From Pseudochelatococcus lubricantis (lineage in GTDB: Bacteria > Pseudomonadota > Alphaproteobacteria > Rhizobiales > Beijerinckiaceae), in contig NZ_JAASQI010000008.1 of NCBI RefSeq assembly GCF_011762225.1, positions 170,435-234,434 on the forward strand: DNA of 64,000 bases, in the 5' to 3' direction. The position numbers and the translations under genes are program-made. This document shows positions 19,171 to 30,289 of the stretch, piece after piece; within the stretch, counting starts at the first letter, position 1; each line of letters starts with the position of its first letter. The notes below the pieces were generated by a model, which was not told the origin of the DNA, ran no database searches, and saw only the letters and a program-made list of their open reading frames with translations.

Positions 19171-20240
19171 GCAAGGGCGTGCTCAGCCCGGAGCAGCGGG
19201 CGGACGATCAGGAACTGTCGCTGCGGCCGCTGGCGCTCGGCGAATTCATCGGGCAGGCACAGGCGCGGGCGAACCTTTCGGTATTCATCGAGGCGGCGAA
19301 GACGCGCGGCGATGCGCTCGACCATGTGCTGTTCGTCGGTCCGCCAGGGCTCGGCAAGACGACGCTCGCGCAGATCGTGGCACGGGAGCTTGGCGTCAAT
19401 TTCCGCTCCACCTCCGGCCCGGTGATCGCCAAGGCGGGCGATCTCGCGGCGCAACTCACCAATCTCGACGAACGCGACGTGCTGTTCATCGACGAAATCC
19501 ACCGCCTCAACCCGGCCGTGGAGGAAATCCTCTATCCGGCGATGGAGGACTACCAGCTCGATCTCATCATTGGCGAGGGGCCGGCCGCGCGTTCCGTCAA
19601 GATCGACCTGCCCAAGTTCACGCTCGTCGGCGCGACGACGCGGCAGGGCCTGCTGACGACGCCGCTGCGCGACCGCTTCGGCATCCCGATCCGGCTGCAG
19701 TTCTATACGGTCGAGGAGCTGGAACTCATCGTCACGCGCGGAGCGAAGGTGATCGGCATCGGCATGAGCGCGGATGGAGCGAACGAGATCGCGCGCCGGG
19801 CGCGCGGCACGCCGCGCATCGCCGGACGGCTGCTGCGCCGTGTGCGTGATTTCGCCGTGGTGGGCGGCTCCGACATCATCACCCGCACCATCGCCGACCG
19901 GGCGTTGCAGTTGCTGGAGGTTGACGGGGCGGGGCTAGATCTGATGGACCGGCGCTACCTCACGCTCGTGGCGCAATCCTTCGGCGGCGGGCCGGTCGGC
20001 ATCGAGACCATCGCCGCGGCGTTGTCCGAGCCGCGCGACGCCATCGAGGAAATCATCGAGCCCTATCTGATCCAGAAAGGCTTCGTGCAGCGCACGCCGC
20101 GCGGGCGCACGCTGACGCCGCATGCCTTCGGCCATCTGGGGATGGTGGCGCCAGGGGGCGGCGAGAGGCGCGACGAAAAGTCGCAGGCGGCGCCATTCTC
20201 CGCCGGTCTGTTCGACGAGGAATCATCCGATGACGCATGA
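19167..20240 (+). CDS. ruvB: Holliday junction branch migration ATPase RuvB
   Basis: RuvB is the hexameric AAA+ motor of branch migration. The 357-residue protein has Walker [14 protein letters not shown], Walker [10 protein letters not shown], sensor 1 [20 protein letters not shown] and the arginine-bearing [17 protein letters not shown] winged helix follows with [17 protein letters not shown]. The acidic tail after about residue 325 is variable. Its 3' end overlaps ybgC by 11 nt. Confidence 0.97.
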   Translation: MSKGVLSPEQRADDQELSLRPLALGEFIGQAQARANLSVFIEAAKTRGDALDHVLFVGPPGLGKTTLAQIVARELGVNFRSTSGPVIAKAGDLAAQLTNLDERDVLFIDEIHRLNPAVEEILYPAMEDYQLDLIIGEGPAARSVKIDLPKFTLVGATTRQGLLTTPLRDRFGIPIRLQFYTVEELELIVTRGAKVIGIGMSADGANEIARRARGTPRIAGRLLRRVRDFAVVGGSDIITRTIADRALQLLEVDGAGLDLMDRRYLTLVAQSFGGGPVGIETIAAALSEPRDAIEEIIEPYLIQKGFVQRTPRGRTLTPHAFGHLGMVAPGGGERRDEKSQAAPFSAGLFDEESSDDA

Positions 20241-20718
20241 CGACGCATCCAGCGGCCCAATTCGCCCGCGCGGCGACTGGCCTGATCTGGCCGGCCGGTT
20301 CGCGGGCGATACGCACATCCTGCCGGTGCGGGTCTATTATGAGGACACGGATTTTTCCGGCGTCGTCTATCACGCGGGCTACCTGCGCTTTCTGGAGCGC
20401 GGACGCACGGACAGCCTGCGCCTCTCCGGCGTGGGGCAGGGGGAGTTGCACGCGGGCGGCGAGGGGCTCATCTTCGCCGTGCGGCGCATCACCATCGACT
20501 ATCATCGCCCGGCTCTGATGGACGACGTGCTGGAGGTGCGCACCCGCACGGAGGAGGTGCGCGGCGCCTCGCTCGTCCTCGCGCAGCGGATCGTGCGCGG
20601 GCAGGAGCTGATCGTCTCGGCCGATGTGCGGGTGGCGGCGATCGCGGGCGGACGCCCTGCGCGTATACCGGATGGGCTTCGGCAAGTGCTGGAGGGCGTG
20701 TCCGGCCCGCGTTCGTAA
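20230..20718 (+). CDS. ybgC: Tol-Pal-associated acyl-CoA thioesterase YbgC
   Basis: This hotdog-fold thioesterase is encoded with tol-pal in most proteobacteria. The 162-residue protein has the 4HBT motif [19 protein letters not shown], whose Asp is the catalytic residue, followed by [11 protein letters not shown]. The ATG at 20230 lies inside the ruvB end, in a different frame, indicating translational coupling of the ruv and tol-pal groups. Confidence 0.94.
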   Translation: MTHDDASSGPIRPRGDWPDLAGRFAGDTHILPVRVYYEDTDFSGVVYHAGYLRFLERGRTDSLRLSGVGQGELHAGGEGLIFAVRRITIDYHRPALMDDVLEVRTRTEEVRGASLVLAQRIVRGQELIVSADVRVAAIAGGRPARIPDGLRQVLEGVSGPRS

Positions 20719-21032
20719 CCGGGCGTTAACCGTAACGGGTGTTTTGTGTTGTAGCAGCGTCTCGCGGAGTGGCGGCGGCCGTCGAGACGGTCGGCCCTCA
20801 TTTCGACAGATTCGCACGCGAGTTACAGACCGGTAATCATCAAAGGTGCGGCGTCGTCCCGACGTCCTGCGGATGCGATTCCGAAGGCGGACGAAAGGAA
20901 ACCCTGCAGGAGGCGCTGCCGTCGCGCCGGCAATGTCCCTGGGGCGTTCGGGAGCGCGTTCGTGCCGGTCGGGTGATTCCGTTCGACGGACGGATGCTCG
21001 GGCGTCGTGACCGGAGTTTGAAAGGAATTTCG
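20719..21032. other. ybgC-tolQ intergenic region
   Basis: This 314-nt gap has no recognised gene. A small stem CGTTA/TAACG at 20724-20737 followed by TGTTTTGTGTT may be a weak terminator for the ruv-ybgC unit. The remainder probably contains the tol-pal promoter. A frame open through the gap into tolQ lacks any family-like sequence. Confidence 0.45.
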
Positions 21033-21746
21033 ATGAATACCGCCGCTGTGGTCCAGACGGCCCTGCCATCTGCGGAGATTTCACTCTTCGGCATGTTCTG
21101 GCAGGCGCATATCGTCGTCAAGCTGGTGATGATGGGGCTCATTGCCGCCTCGGTCTGGTGTTGGGCGATCATCATCGACAAGTCGCTGCTGTTCGGCCGT
21201 TACCGCCGGTCCATGAACCAGTTCGAGGAAGTGTTCTGGTCGGGCCGCTCGCTCGACGAACTCTACCGCTCGCTGGAGGACCGGCCCGTGCACGGCATGC
21301 AGGCCCTGTTCCAGGCGGCGATGCGGGAGTGGCGGCGCACGTTCGACGGCCAGCGGCGCGCCGTCGGCAGCCTGCAGCAGCGCATCGACCGGGCGCTCGA
21401 CCTTGCCATCCAGCGCGAGGGCGAGACGCTGCAAGCCCGCCTCGGCGTGCTGGCGACGGTGGGATCGTCGGCGCCGTTCATCGGCCTTTTCGGCACGGTG
21501 TGGGGCATCATGACCAGCTTCCGCTCGATAGCGGCCTCCAACAACACCAGCCTCGCCGTGGTGGCGCCCGGCATCGCCGAGGCGCTGTTCGCGACGGCCA
21601 TCGGCCTTTTCGCCGCCATTCCGGCGGTGATCGCCTACAACAAACTGCAGTCGGAAGCGACGCGGACGCAGGCCCGCCTCGAAGGTTTTGCCGACGAGTT
21701 CTCGTCGATCCTGTCGCGCCAGATCGACGAGCGCGTGGCCGCCTGA
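21033..21746 (+). CDS. tolQ: Tol-Pal system inner-membrane proton channel TolQ
   Basis: TolQ forms the stator with TolR that uses proton-motive force to energise TolA and constrict the outer membrane at division. The 237-residue protein is a MotA/TolQ/ExbB family member with three predicted membrane segments, around residues 20-45, 140-165 and 170-200. The conserved stretch LATVGSSAPFIGLFGTVWGI is followed by ALFATAIGLFAAIPAVIAYN. AAAGGAA is 6-7 nt before the ATG. Confidence 0.96.
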   Translation: MNTAAVVQTALPSAEISLFGMFWQAHIVVKLVMMGLIAASVWCWAIIIDKSLLFGRYRRSMNQFEEVFWSGRSLDELYRSLEDRPVHGMQALFQAAMREWRRTFDGQRRAVGSLQQRIDRALDLAIQREGETLQARLGVLATVGSSAPFIGLFGTVWGIMTSFRSIAASNNTSLAVVAPGIAEALFATAIGLFAAIPAVIAYNKLQSEATRTQARLEGFADEFSSILSRQIDERVAA

Positions 21747-21765
21747 GCCGTTAAGGGAGTTTGCG

Positions 21766-22239
21766 ATGGGCATGTCGGTTGGCGGAGCGGGAGCGGGCAG
21801 CACGCGGCGGGGACGCCGCGGCGCGCGCACACCCGCCGTGATGTCCGAAATCAACATGACGCCGTTCATCGACGTGATGCTGGTGCTGCTGATCATCTTC
21901 ATGGTCGCGGCGCCGATGATGGTGGTCGGCGTGCCGCTCGACCTGCCGCAGACGGCAGCGAAGCCGCTCAACATGGAGCACAAGCCGCTGACGGTTTCCG
22001 TCGACGAGGCGGGGCGGATTTTCGTCGTCGACACAGAGGTGACGGACGGCGACATCGTCGAGAAGCTGCGGGCTGTCGCACCCGCGGGCGAGGAAGAGCG
22101 CATCTATGTGCGCGGCGCGAAGGCCGTTGATTACGGGCGCGTGGCGGAAGTCATGTCACTGATCACGGCGGCGGGTTTCAAGAAGGTGGCGCTGGTGACG
22201 GAGCCTGCCCCCGAAAAGCATGCCAGCGGATCGAACTGA
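21766..22239 (+). CDS. tolR: Tol-Pal system protein TolR
   Basis: TolR is the single-span partner of TolQ. The 157-residue ExbD/TolR protein has a basic, Gly-rich cytoplasmic N-terminus (about 30 residues), then INMTPFIDVMLVLLIIFMVA, in which the Asp is the proton-carrying residue. A periplasmic domain follows, ending with KVALVTEPAPEK. GGGAG lies before the ATG; an in-frame ATG two codons later is an alternative. Confidence 0.95.
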   Translation: MGMSVGGAGAGSTRRGRRGARTPAVMSEINMTPFIDVMLVLLIIFMVAAPMMVVGVPLDLPQTAAKPLNMEHKPLTVSVDEAGRIFVVDTEVTDGDIVEKLRAVAPAGEEERIYVRGAKAVDYGRVAEVMSLITAAGFKKVALVTEPAPEKHASGSN

Positions 22240-22250
22240 GGAAGGGTGAG

Positions 22251-23480
22251 GTGCGCATCTCGAAGAACGAGCCCGGACTGCTCGCCTCGGCGATCGCGCA
22301 TGGCGTGTTGCTGGTGGTCGGGCTCGTGGCTTTTTCATCGCCGTCGAAGTTCGCCGACCAGCAGGAGTCGATCGCCGTGGAAGTGATCTCGGAAGAGGCC
22401 TTCTCCACGATGACGCAGGGTGACCGCAAGGCGAAGACCGTGCAGGACAGCCCCAAGCCACGTGTCGACAGGGTGGCCGACGTTGAGCAAACCCGGCCCG
22501 AGCCGGGGGAGGCGAAGCAAGACGTGCCCGCCCCCGTAGCGCGGCCGGTGGAGCAGGACAAGAGCGAGGACCGTGCGGCCGTGGAGCCGGCGCCGACGCC
22601 CGAACCCGCTACGCCGCCGCCCGCGCCCCAGCCGGTCGCCGAGCAGGCCAAGCCCGAACCTGCGAAACCCGAACCCGCGCCGCCGCTGCCCCAGCCGCGG
22701 CCGCAGCAGACCGCGCAGGCAGAGGTGACGAAGCCCGAGCCCGCGCCGAAACCTGAACCGAAACCGGAACCAAAGCCCGAGCCCAAACCGGAACCAAAGC
22801 CTGAACCCAAGCCAGAGCCGAAGCCGGAACCGAAGAAGCCTGAGCCTCCCCGGCAGGAGCCGAAACCGGAGCCCAAAAAGCCCGAGCCGCCGAAACCGGA
22901 ACCGAAGAAACCCGAGACCAGGAAGCCGGAGCCGAAGAAGCCTGAGCCCAGCGAGACGCAATCGAAACAGGCGGAGGCGAAAAAGCCGGCTGGCGGCAAG
23001 GAGCCGGTGAAGGCCGCCTCGCGCTCGCAGAACGACAAATCGTTCGATCCGAACGCGATCGAGAAGCTTCTGGCCAGCAAGGACACGGCGCAGTCGGCCG
23101 GTTCTTCCGGGCGCCAGAAACAGGCGGCCTCGGCGGGCACGCCCACAGGCAACGCACCCAAGCTCTCGCTGTCGCAGAGGGATGCCATCGGCAACCTGAT
23201 GAAGGAGCAGATTTCGCGCTGCTTCTCCGCGCCGCCGGGGCTGGCGGATGTGCATACGTCGCCGCTGGTCCGGGTGTCGCTGAACGAGGACGGCACGCTC
23301 GCCGCGCCGCCGCAAGTCCTGAGCGGCGCAAACGATGCGGCTTCGCGCGCGTTCGCGGAAAGCCTGATGCGGGCGATCCGCCGCTGCGCGCCATACAGCT
23401 TCCCGGCGCAATATGCGCCCTATTTCCACGAATGGCGCGACTGGCGAATCGATGCCTCGCCCGGCGATTTTCTGGGCTGA
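22251..23480 (+). CDS. tolA: Cell envelope integrity protein TolA
   Basis: TolA spans the periplasm, linking TolQR to TolB and Pal. The 409-residue protein starts at GTG after GAAGGG. One N-terminal membrane helix (about 12-28) is followed by a very long Pro/Glu/Lys linker, with KPEP and KKPEP units dominating about 160-250. A C-terminal TolA/TonB-like domain (about 305-400) contains [12 protein letters not shown] and [12 protein letters not shown]. The linker is far more proline-rich than the Ala/Lys helix of enterobacterial TolA, so it is extended rather than helical. Confidence 0.92.
   Translation: MRISKNEPGLLASAIAHGVLLVVGLVAFSSPSKFADQQESIAVEVISEEAFSTMTQGDRKAKTVQDSPKPRVDRVADVEQTRPEPGEAKQDVPAPVARPVEQDKSEDRAAVEPAPTPEPATPPPAPQPVAEQAKPEPAKPEPAPPLPQPRPQQTAQAEVTKPEPAPKPEPKPEPKPEPKPEPKPEPKPEPKPEPKKPEPPRQEPKPEPKKPEPPKPEPKKPETRKPEPKKPEPSETQSKQAEAKKPAGGKEPVKAASRSQNDKSFDPNAIEKLLASKDTAQSAGSSGRQKQAASAGTPTGNAPKLSLSQRDAIGNLMKEQISRCFSAPPGLADVHTSPLVRVSLNEDGTLAAPPQVLSGANDAASRAFAESLMRAIRRCAPYSFPAQYAPYFHEWRDWRIDASPGDFLG
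22738..22960 (+). repeat. KPEP-coding degenerate tandem repeats in tolA
   Basis: Units of about 12 nt encoding Lys-Pro-Glu-Pro repeat through this part of tolA with synonymous variation (AAACCTGAACCG, AAGCCCGAGCCC and so on). It is a coding repeat that should be prone to length variation between strains. Confidence 0.85.
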
Positions 23481-23631
23481 TCGGGGGACACGTGCCATGG
23501 CGGCATCGTTTGACGTAATTCCTTCATGCGAAACGGTATCCACTGGGCGCGCAAGTGCCGCGGCGGGGGCGGGCACGCCGCTGCCCGCGGCCTTGCCGGC
23601 CGGACAATCCGTGATCAAGAGACTGGCGACG

Positions 23632-24960
23632 ATGAAGATGAAATTCCTGCTGTCCCGGATCGCCGCTGCCCTGCTGGCGATGCTTCCGGTCGGTCTGACC
23701 ATTCCCGCCGCGCGGGCGGAAATCTCGATTACGCTCAACAGCGCGACATTCGCGCCGCTGCCCATCGCGGTCGTCGATTTCTCGGGCGATCCGGAGGTTG
23801 CCGCCGGCATTACCGAGGTCATTACCGCGAACCTGCGCCGCATCGGCTACTTCGCGCCGCTAGACCCCTCGACCTTTATCGAGAAGTCCGTCAACTTCGA
23901 CGCCGTGCCGGATTTCGCGTCGTGGCAGAGCATCAACGCGCAGGGCCTCGTGACCGGCCGCGCCGTGCGCGAATCGGGCGGGCGTATCCGCGTGGAATTC
24001 CGCCTGTGGGACGTGTTCGCCGGCCAGCAGCTCGCCGGCCAGCAGTTCTATACGGACCCGGTGAACTGGCGGCGCATCGGCCATATCATTTCGGACGCCG
24101 TGCTCACGCGCGTCACCGGCCTCAAGGGCATGTTCGACACGCGGGTCGTTTTCGTCGACGAGACCGGCAGCAAGGAAAACCGCCGCAAGCGGCTTGCCGT
24201 TATGGATCAGGACGGCGGCAACCTCCGCTACCTGACGCGCGGCGAGGAGCTGGTGGTGTCGCCGCGCTTCTCGCCCGTGTCGCAGGAAGTCGCCTTCATG
24301 TCCCAGCGGCTGAATGAACGCACCCGCGTGCAGCTCCTCAATATCGAGACAGGGCAGCGCGAAGTCGTCGGCAGCTTCCCGGACATGACGTCGAGCCCCC
24401 AGTTCGCGCCTGACGGCCAGCGCGTGGTGTTGAGCCTGCAGCAAGGCGGCAACGCCAATATCTATGCGATCAACCTGCGCTCGCGCACCACGACGCGCGT
24501 CACCTCGACCAACGCCATCGACACGTCGCCCTCCTTCTCGCCCGACGGCAGCCGCGTCGTGTTCGAGTCGGACCGCGGCGGCGGACCTCAAATCTACGTG
24601 ATGGGCGCGGATGGTTCCGGCCAGCAGCGCGTCTCCTTCGGCGAGGGGCGCTACAGCCAGCCGGTCTGGTCGCCGCGCGGCGACTACATCGCCTTCACCC
24701 GTCAGCGGGGCGGCCAGTTCGCGATCGGCATCATGAAGCCGGACGGCTCCGGCGAGCGCATCCTGACGGAGGGCTTCCACAACGAAAGCCCGACCTGGGC
24801 GCCCAACGGCCAATTCATCATGTTCTTCTCCGATCCCGGCGGACAGGGCGGCGGACGACTCTATATGGTGGACGTCACCGGCCGCGTGAGGACGCAGATA
24901 CCGACGCCGTCCTACGCATCCGATCCCGCCTGGTCGCCGCTGCTGAGCGATCTGCGCTAG
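23632..24960 (+). CDS. tolB: Tol-Pal system beta-propeller protein TolB
   Basis: This periplasmic TolB binds Pal and is displaced by TolA. The protein has a signal peptide (about residues 1-29, ending PAARA), an N-terminal alpha/beta domain with [18 protein letters not shown], then PD40 propeller repeats such as [31 protein letters not shown] and [15 protein letters not shown]. The ATG at 23632 gives a clean signal peptide; an in-frame GTG at 23611 is possible. It follows tolA by 151 nt. Confidence 0.95.
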   Translation: MKMKFLLSRIAAALLAMLPVGLTIPAARAEISITLNSATFAPLPIAVVDFSGDPEVAAGITEVITANLRRIGYFAPLDPSTFIEKSVNFDAVPDFASWQSINAQGLVTGRAVRESGGRIRVEFRLWDVFAGQQLAGQQFYTDPVNWRRIGHIISDAVLTRVTGLKGMFDTRVVFVDETGSKENRRKRLAVMDQDGGNLRYLTRGEELVVSPRFSPVSQEVAFMSQRLNERTRVQLLNIETGQREVVGSFPDMTSSPQFAPDGQRVVLSLQQGGNANIYAINLRSRTTTRVTSTNAIDTSPSFSPDGSRVVFESDRGGGPQIYVMGADGSGQQRVSFGEGRYSQPVWSPRGDYIAFTRQRGGQFAIGIMKPDGSGERILTEGFHNESPTWAPNGQFIMFFSDPGGQGGGRLYMVDVTGRVRTQIPTPSYASDPAWSPLLSDLR

Positions 24961-25115
24961 ATCACGTCATCGTTTCACGGAAACACTGACATGATCTAAT
25001 TCTTTGATTTCGAGCGATTATTATCGATCAAACGATTCCATTCGATCGAAACGCGCTCCAGGCTTTTCACGTCATACGGTTCAAGGCACCCCATTCAATT
25101 CCAGGAGATTAGACG
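24961..25115. promoter_or_regulatory. AT-rich tolB-pal spacer with CGAT-rich dyad
   Basis: The 155-nt spacer is notably AT-rich at 24990-25050 and contains the palindrome TTCGATCGAA (25041-25050) plus several nearby CGAT copies. It is a likely site of a separate pal promoter. No clear -35/-10 pair is assigned. Confidence 0.35.
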
Positions 25116-25631
25116 ATGTTCGGTATCAGGGTTTCCGCCGGTCTCAAGGCGGCTGCCGTCATCACGGCGACGCTGGCGCTCGGCGCGTGCGCTTCCAACA
25201 AGACGGACCAGGCGGGAGCCGGCGGCGCGGGAGGCCTTTACGGCGCGGGCGCGTCGACGCCGGGCTCCGCGCAGGATTTCGTCGTCAACGTCGGCGACCG
25301 TGTATTCTTCGAGACCGACAGCACCGACCTGACGTCGACTGCGGTCGCGACGCTCAACAAGCAGGCCGTGTGGCTGCAGCGCTATCCGCACTACACGTTC
25401 CTGATCGAGGGTCACGCCGACGAGCGCGGCACGCGCGAATACAACTACGCGCTCGGCGCCCGCCGTGCCCAGACCGTCTATGACTACCTCGTCTCGCGCG
25501 GCGTCACCTCGAACCGCATCCGCGTGGTCTCCTACGGCAAGGAACGGCCGGTCGCTGTCTGCAACGACATTTCCTGCTGGTCGCAGAACCGCCGCGCCGT
25601 CACTGTTCTCGACCGCCCGGCCGGCTCGTGA
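25116..25631 (+). CDS. pal: Peptidoglycan-associated lipoprotein Pal
   Basis: Pal anchors the outer membrane to peptidoglycan and binds TolB. The 171-residue protein has a signal peptide ending in the lipobox LGAC (about residue 25), a Gly/Ala-rich linker, and a C-terminal OmpA domain with RVFFETDSTDLTSTAVATL and IEGHADERGTREYNYALGAR, which holds the Asp and Arg that contact diaminopimelate. GGAG precedes the ATG. Confidence 0.97.
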   Translation: MFGIRVSAGLKAAAVITATLALGACASNKTDQAGAGGAGGLYGAGASTPGSAQDFVVNVGDRVFFETDSTDLTSTAVATLNKQAVWLQRYPHYTFLIEGHADERGTREYNYALGARRAQTVYDYLVSRGVTSNRIRVVSYGKERPVAVCNDISCWSQNRRAVTVLDRPAGS

Positions 25632-25681
25632 CGACGGCTCGCCGGCGCGACAGCGGCGGCGGCCGGGCAGGGCGTGCCATC

Positions 25682-25709
25682 GGGCCGTTTCCCTCCCGGG
25701 AAGCGGCCC
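25682..25709 (+). terminator. Strong 12-bp hairpin after pal
   Basis: GGGCCGTTTCCC (25682-25693) pairs with GGGAAGCGGCCC (25698-25709), with one G-T wobble and a TCCC loop. No T tract follows, so it may be a partial terminator or an mRNA-stabilising stem between pal and cpoB rather than a full stop. Confidence 0.6.
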
Positions 25710-25805
25710 TGGCGGCGCTTTGAAATGACGCGGTGAATGGTTTCGGGTAAGAATGCCTGTCTGTGGTTTATGCCATCGTGTAGAAAAGGACGAGGTTCTT
25801 TGCTG

Positions 25806-26852
25806 ATGACCGCACGTCGTTTGTTTTTTTCCCGCGCCGGGCTGGCGCTCGCGGCTCTCGTGCTGCCGGCGTTGTTGCTCGTGGCGGCGGCCCTGCCCGC
25901 GAGGGCGCAGGACAGCACCGATTTCTTCCTGCGCCTGAACCGGCTGGAAAACCAGGTGCGCGAACTTTCCGGCACCGTCGAGAAGCTCCAGTTCGAGAAT
26001 CGCCGCCTGCAGGACCAGTTGAAACGCTTCCAGGAGGACGTCGAATTCCGCTTCCAGGAGCAGCAGGGCTCGGGTGCGCAGCCCGCCCCTCCGAAGCAGA
26101 AACGGTCGGACCTCGGTCCGCAGGACGCTTCCCCGACGATACAAGCAACGACGCCGGCTCCGCCGGCGTCGTCTCTTCCGGCCGATGCAGCAGCAGCGGG
26201 AACGGAGATGCCGGCGCAGCCCGAGGGGGAGGCGGTCGCCGCCGCCGGAGAAAGCACGGAAAAGCGGGCCGAACCGCAGGTGAACGCATCCATCGCCGGC
26301 GAACAGCCTGCCGGGAGCTTTGCCGGGCCGGGGCGCCCGCTCGATCTCGGCGCCGTTGCCGGCGTCGCCTCCCGTCAGAGCCGTAACGGATCGGCGACGG
26401 CCAGCGACGGGACCGCCGGGGCGGAAGACGCCGCGCCGATTCCTTCCGTGGCCGCCACCGCGCCCGGCGATCCGCGTGCGAGCTACGACGCGGCAGTCGC
26501 CCTGATGCGCCGGCAGGCGTATGAGGAGGCGGAGATGAGCTTCCGCCAGTTCCTGCAAAGCCATCCGCGCGACAAGCTGGCGCCCGACGCCACCTTCAAT
26601 CTCGGTGAGAGCTATTTCTTTCGCGGCCGCTACCGCGAGGCGGCGGAGCAGTATCTCAAGCTGAGCACCGCCTATGCCGACAGCCCCCGTGTGCCCGAGG
26701 GCATGCTGAAGCTTGGCATGTCGCTCGATGCGCTAGGCGCCCGCGATCAGGCCTGCGCGACGTTCTCCGAAACCACGCGGAAGTTTCCCAATGTCGGCGC
26801 CGACGTCAAGGCCGCGCTCGGCCGCGCCCGCAGCCGCGCCAATTGCGCCTGA
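25806..26852 (+). CDS. ybgF: Tol-Pal-associated coordinator of PG synthesis CpoB/YbgF
   Basis: This periplasmic TPR protein links Tol-Pal to peptidoglycan synthesis. The 348-residue protein has a signal peptide (about 1-35), a coiled-coil segment (FFLRLNRLENQVRELSGTV onward to about residue 85), a long low-complexity Ala/Pro/Gly linker (about 85-220), and C-terminal TPR repeats with YDAAVALMRRQAYEEAEMSF and FNLGESYFFRGRYREAAEQY. The linker is longer than in enteric homologues. It is 40 nt upstream of tilS. Confidence 0.92.
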   Translation: MTARRLFFSRAGLALAALVLPALLLVAAALPARAQDSTDFFLRLNRLENQVRELSGTVEKLQFENRRLQDQLKRFQEDVEFRFQEQQGSGAQPAPPKQKRSDLGPQDASPTIQATTPAPPASSLPADAAAAGTEMPAQPEGEAVAAAGESTEKRAEPQVNASIAGEQPAGSFAGPGRPLDLGAVAGVASRQSRNGSATASDGTAGAEDAAPIPSVAATAPGDPRASYDAAVALMRRQAYEEAEMSFRQFLQSHPRDKLAPDATFNLGESYFFRGRYREAAEQYLKLSTAYADSPRVPEGMLKLGMSLDALGARDQACATFSETTRKFPNVGADVKAALGRARSRANCA

Positions 26853-26892
26853 GCCCCTGTTTTCGAAGAGACGCGCCGACCGCGCCGCATCC

Positions 26893-28005
26893 ATGGCCGA
26901 AGCCGATCCATCCTTTGCCGACAGCGTTTTCTCCGCCCGCGGACCCTTCGCTGCAATCGCCGATGCGGACGTTGCCGCGTTATTCGCGCCGCTGCTCGCG
27001 GCGCGCGGTCTGGTGCTCGCGGTCTCGGGCGGTCCCGATTCGCTCGCGTTGCTTCTGCTCGCCGCGCGTTGGAGAGAAGTGGCCGGGCGAGCATCCTTTC
27101 CGGCGATGACGGTCGCGACCGTCGACCATGCGCTGCGCGCCAGCGCCGCCGACGAGGCACACATGGTGGCGCACCTTGCATGCGCCATGGGCTTGCCGGC
27201 GCGCGTACTGGTTTGGCGCGGGGAAAAACCCGCCCGGGGTATCCAGGAGGCGGCGCGCGCGGCGCGATATGGCCTGCTGGCGCAGGCGGCGCGTGAGGCC
27301 GGCGCGAGCCACATCGTCACCGCCCACCATGCCGACGATCAGGCGGAAACCGTGCTGATGCGCCTTGCTGCCGGCAGTGGCATCGGCGGGCTCGCGGCCA
27401 TGCGCCCCTGCCGCGCGCTGGACGAGGCGACGGTGGGGGAGGGGGGGCCTCTTGTTCTGGCCCGGCCGCTGCTTGGACTGACACGGGCGCGACTGGACGC
27501 GATCGTGCGGGAGGCAGGGATCCAGGCCGTCGACGATCCTGCCAACCGCGACCCGCGTTTCACCCGTGCCCGGCTGCGCGCGCTGGCGCCGGAGCGCGAG
27601 GCGCTCGGCCTGACGACGGCGCGGCTTGCCCTGCTCGCCGCGCGCTGCGCCCGCGCGGATGCCGCGCTGGCGGCGGTCGCGGTGCAGCGATATGCCGCGC
27701 TCGCGCGCCATGAGGGCGACCGCCTGACGATCGGCGCCGATCTGTGGCGCGAGCCGGACGAGATCGTGCTGCGCTGCGTGGCGCTTGGCGTCGAGGCAGT
27801 CGCCGGGGGCGGGACGAATGCACCGCTGCGGCTCGAACGGCTGGAGCGCCTCGTCGAGGCGCTGCGCGACGCGACGAAAGAGGGAAACATGCTGCGGCGC
27901 ACGCTCCACCATGCCGTCGTCAGGATCGCTCGCAGCGGCGAACTCGATATCCGGCGGGAACCGGAGCGCCGCCGGGGCGTTGAAACGGGCAGTCGGAAGG
28001 CCTAA
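26893..28005 (+). CDS. tilS: tRNA(Ile)-lysidine synthase
   Basis: TilS modifies C34 of the CAU-anticodon tRNA-Ile to lysidine. The 370-residue protein has the N-type ATP pyrophosphatase P-loop VSGGPDSLALLLLA, then TVDHALRASAADEAHMV, TAHHADDQAETVLMRL and RPLLGLTRARLDAIVREAG. The substrate-recognition C-terminus is short. The start at 26893 is chosen because the frame open further upstream overlaps the cpoB end. No strong Shine-Dalgarno sequence was seen, so coupling to cpoB is possible. Confidence 0.93.
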   Translation: MAEADPSFADSVFSARGPFAAIADADVAALFAPLLAARGLVLAVSGGPDSLALLLLAARWREVAGRASFPAMTVATVDHALRASAADEAHMVAHLACAMGLPARVLVWRGEKPARGIQEAARAARYGLLAQAAREAGASHIVTAHHADDQAETVLMRLAAGSGIGGLAAMRPCRALDEATVGEGGPLVLARPLLGLTRARLDAIVREAGIQAVDDPANRDPRFTRARLRALAPEREALGLTTARLALLAARCARADAALAAVAVQRYAALARHEGDRLTIGADLWREPDEIVLRCVALGVEAVAGGGTNAPLRLERLERLVEALRDATKEGNMLRRTLHHAVVRIARSGELDIRREPERRRGVETGSRKA

Positions 28006-28072
28006 AACTGTCCGTCGGTTACAGGAGAACGGCCGGAAGATGGCGATTCTTGCCGGTTACTCCTATCAGGAC

Positions 28073-28101
28073 CTTGGCAAGCGCGGCCACGGCACCTAGA
28101 T
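28073..28101 (+). promoter_or_regulatory. Possible RpoH (heat-shock) promoter for ftsH
   Basis: CTTGGC (28073-28078) and CTAGAT (28096-28101) are separated by 17 nt and lie 68 nt upstream of the ftsH ATG. The CTTG core and pyrimidine-TA-containing -10 resemble alphaproteobacterial sigma32 promoters. FtsH is heat-induced in many bacteria, which fits but does not prove the call. Confidence 0.4.
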
Positions 28102-28168
28102 TATCGCCAGATATGCTATCGTTCCAAAGGCGCTCAGCCTTTCAACCACGCGGGACAACAGACACACG

Positions 28169-30082
<1,914 letters not shown>

Positions 30083-30123
30083 CAGCCCGCGCCCGTCGGC
30101 GCTTCCTGCATCGTCATGTCATG

Positions 30124-30150
30124 AACGGCCGGAACCATCCGGCCGTTTGC
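30124..30150 (+). terminator. Intrinsic terminator after ftsH
   Basis: AACGGCCGG (30124-30132) pairs perfectly with CCGGCCGTT (30139-30147) around a 6-nt loop, followed by TTGCC with only a short T run. It lies 42 nt past the ftsH stop. Confidence 0.75.
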
Positions 30151-30289
30151 CTGTGGGGTGACATTTTTGCTTACAATTTTTGAACAGATTTCAGCGTATG
30201 GCGGCTTCTTTACGGTTTATTCAGCCAAACGGGACGCATATTCTGCGCAGGCAACCCGATAGACAGGCTCAGCGCAGGTGAAAAGACAG

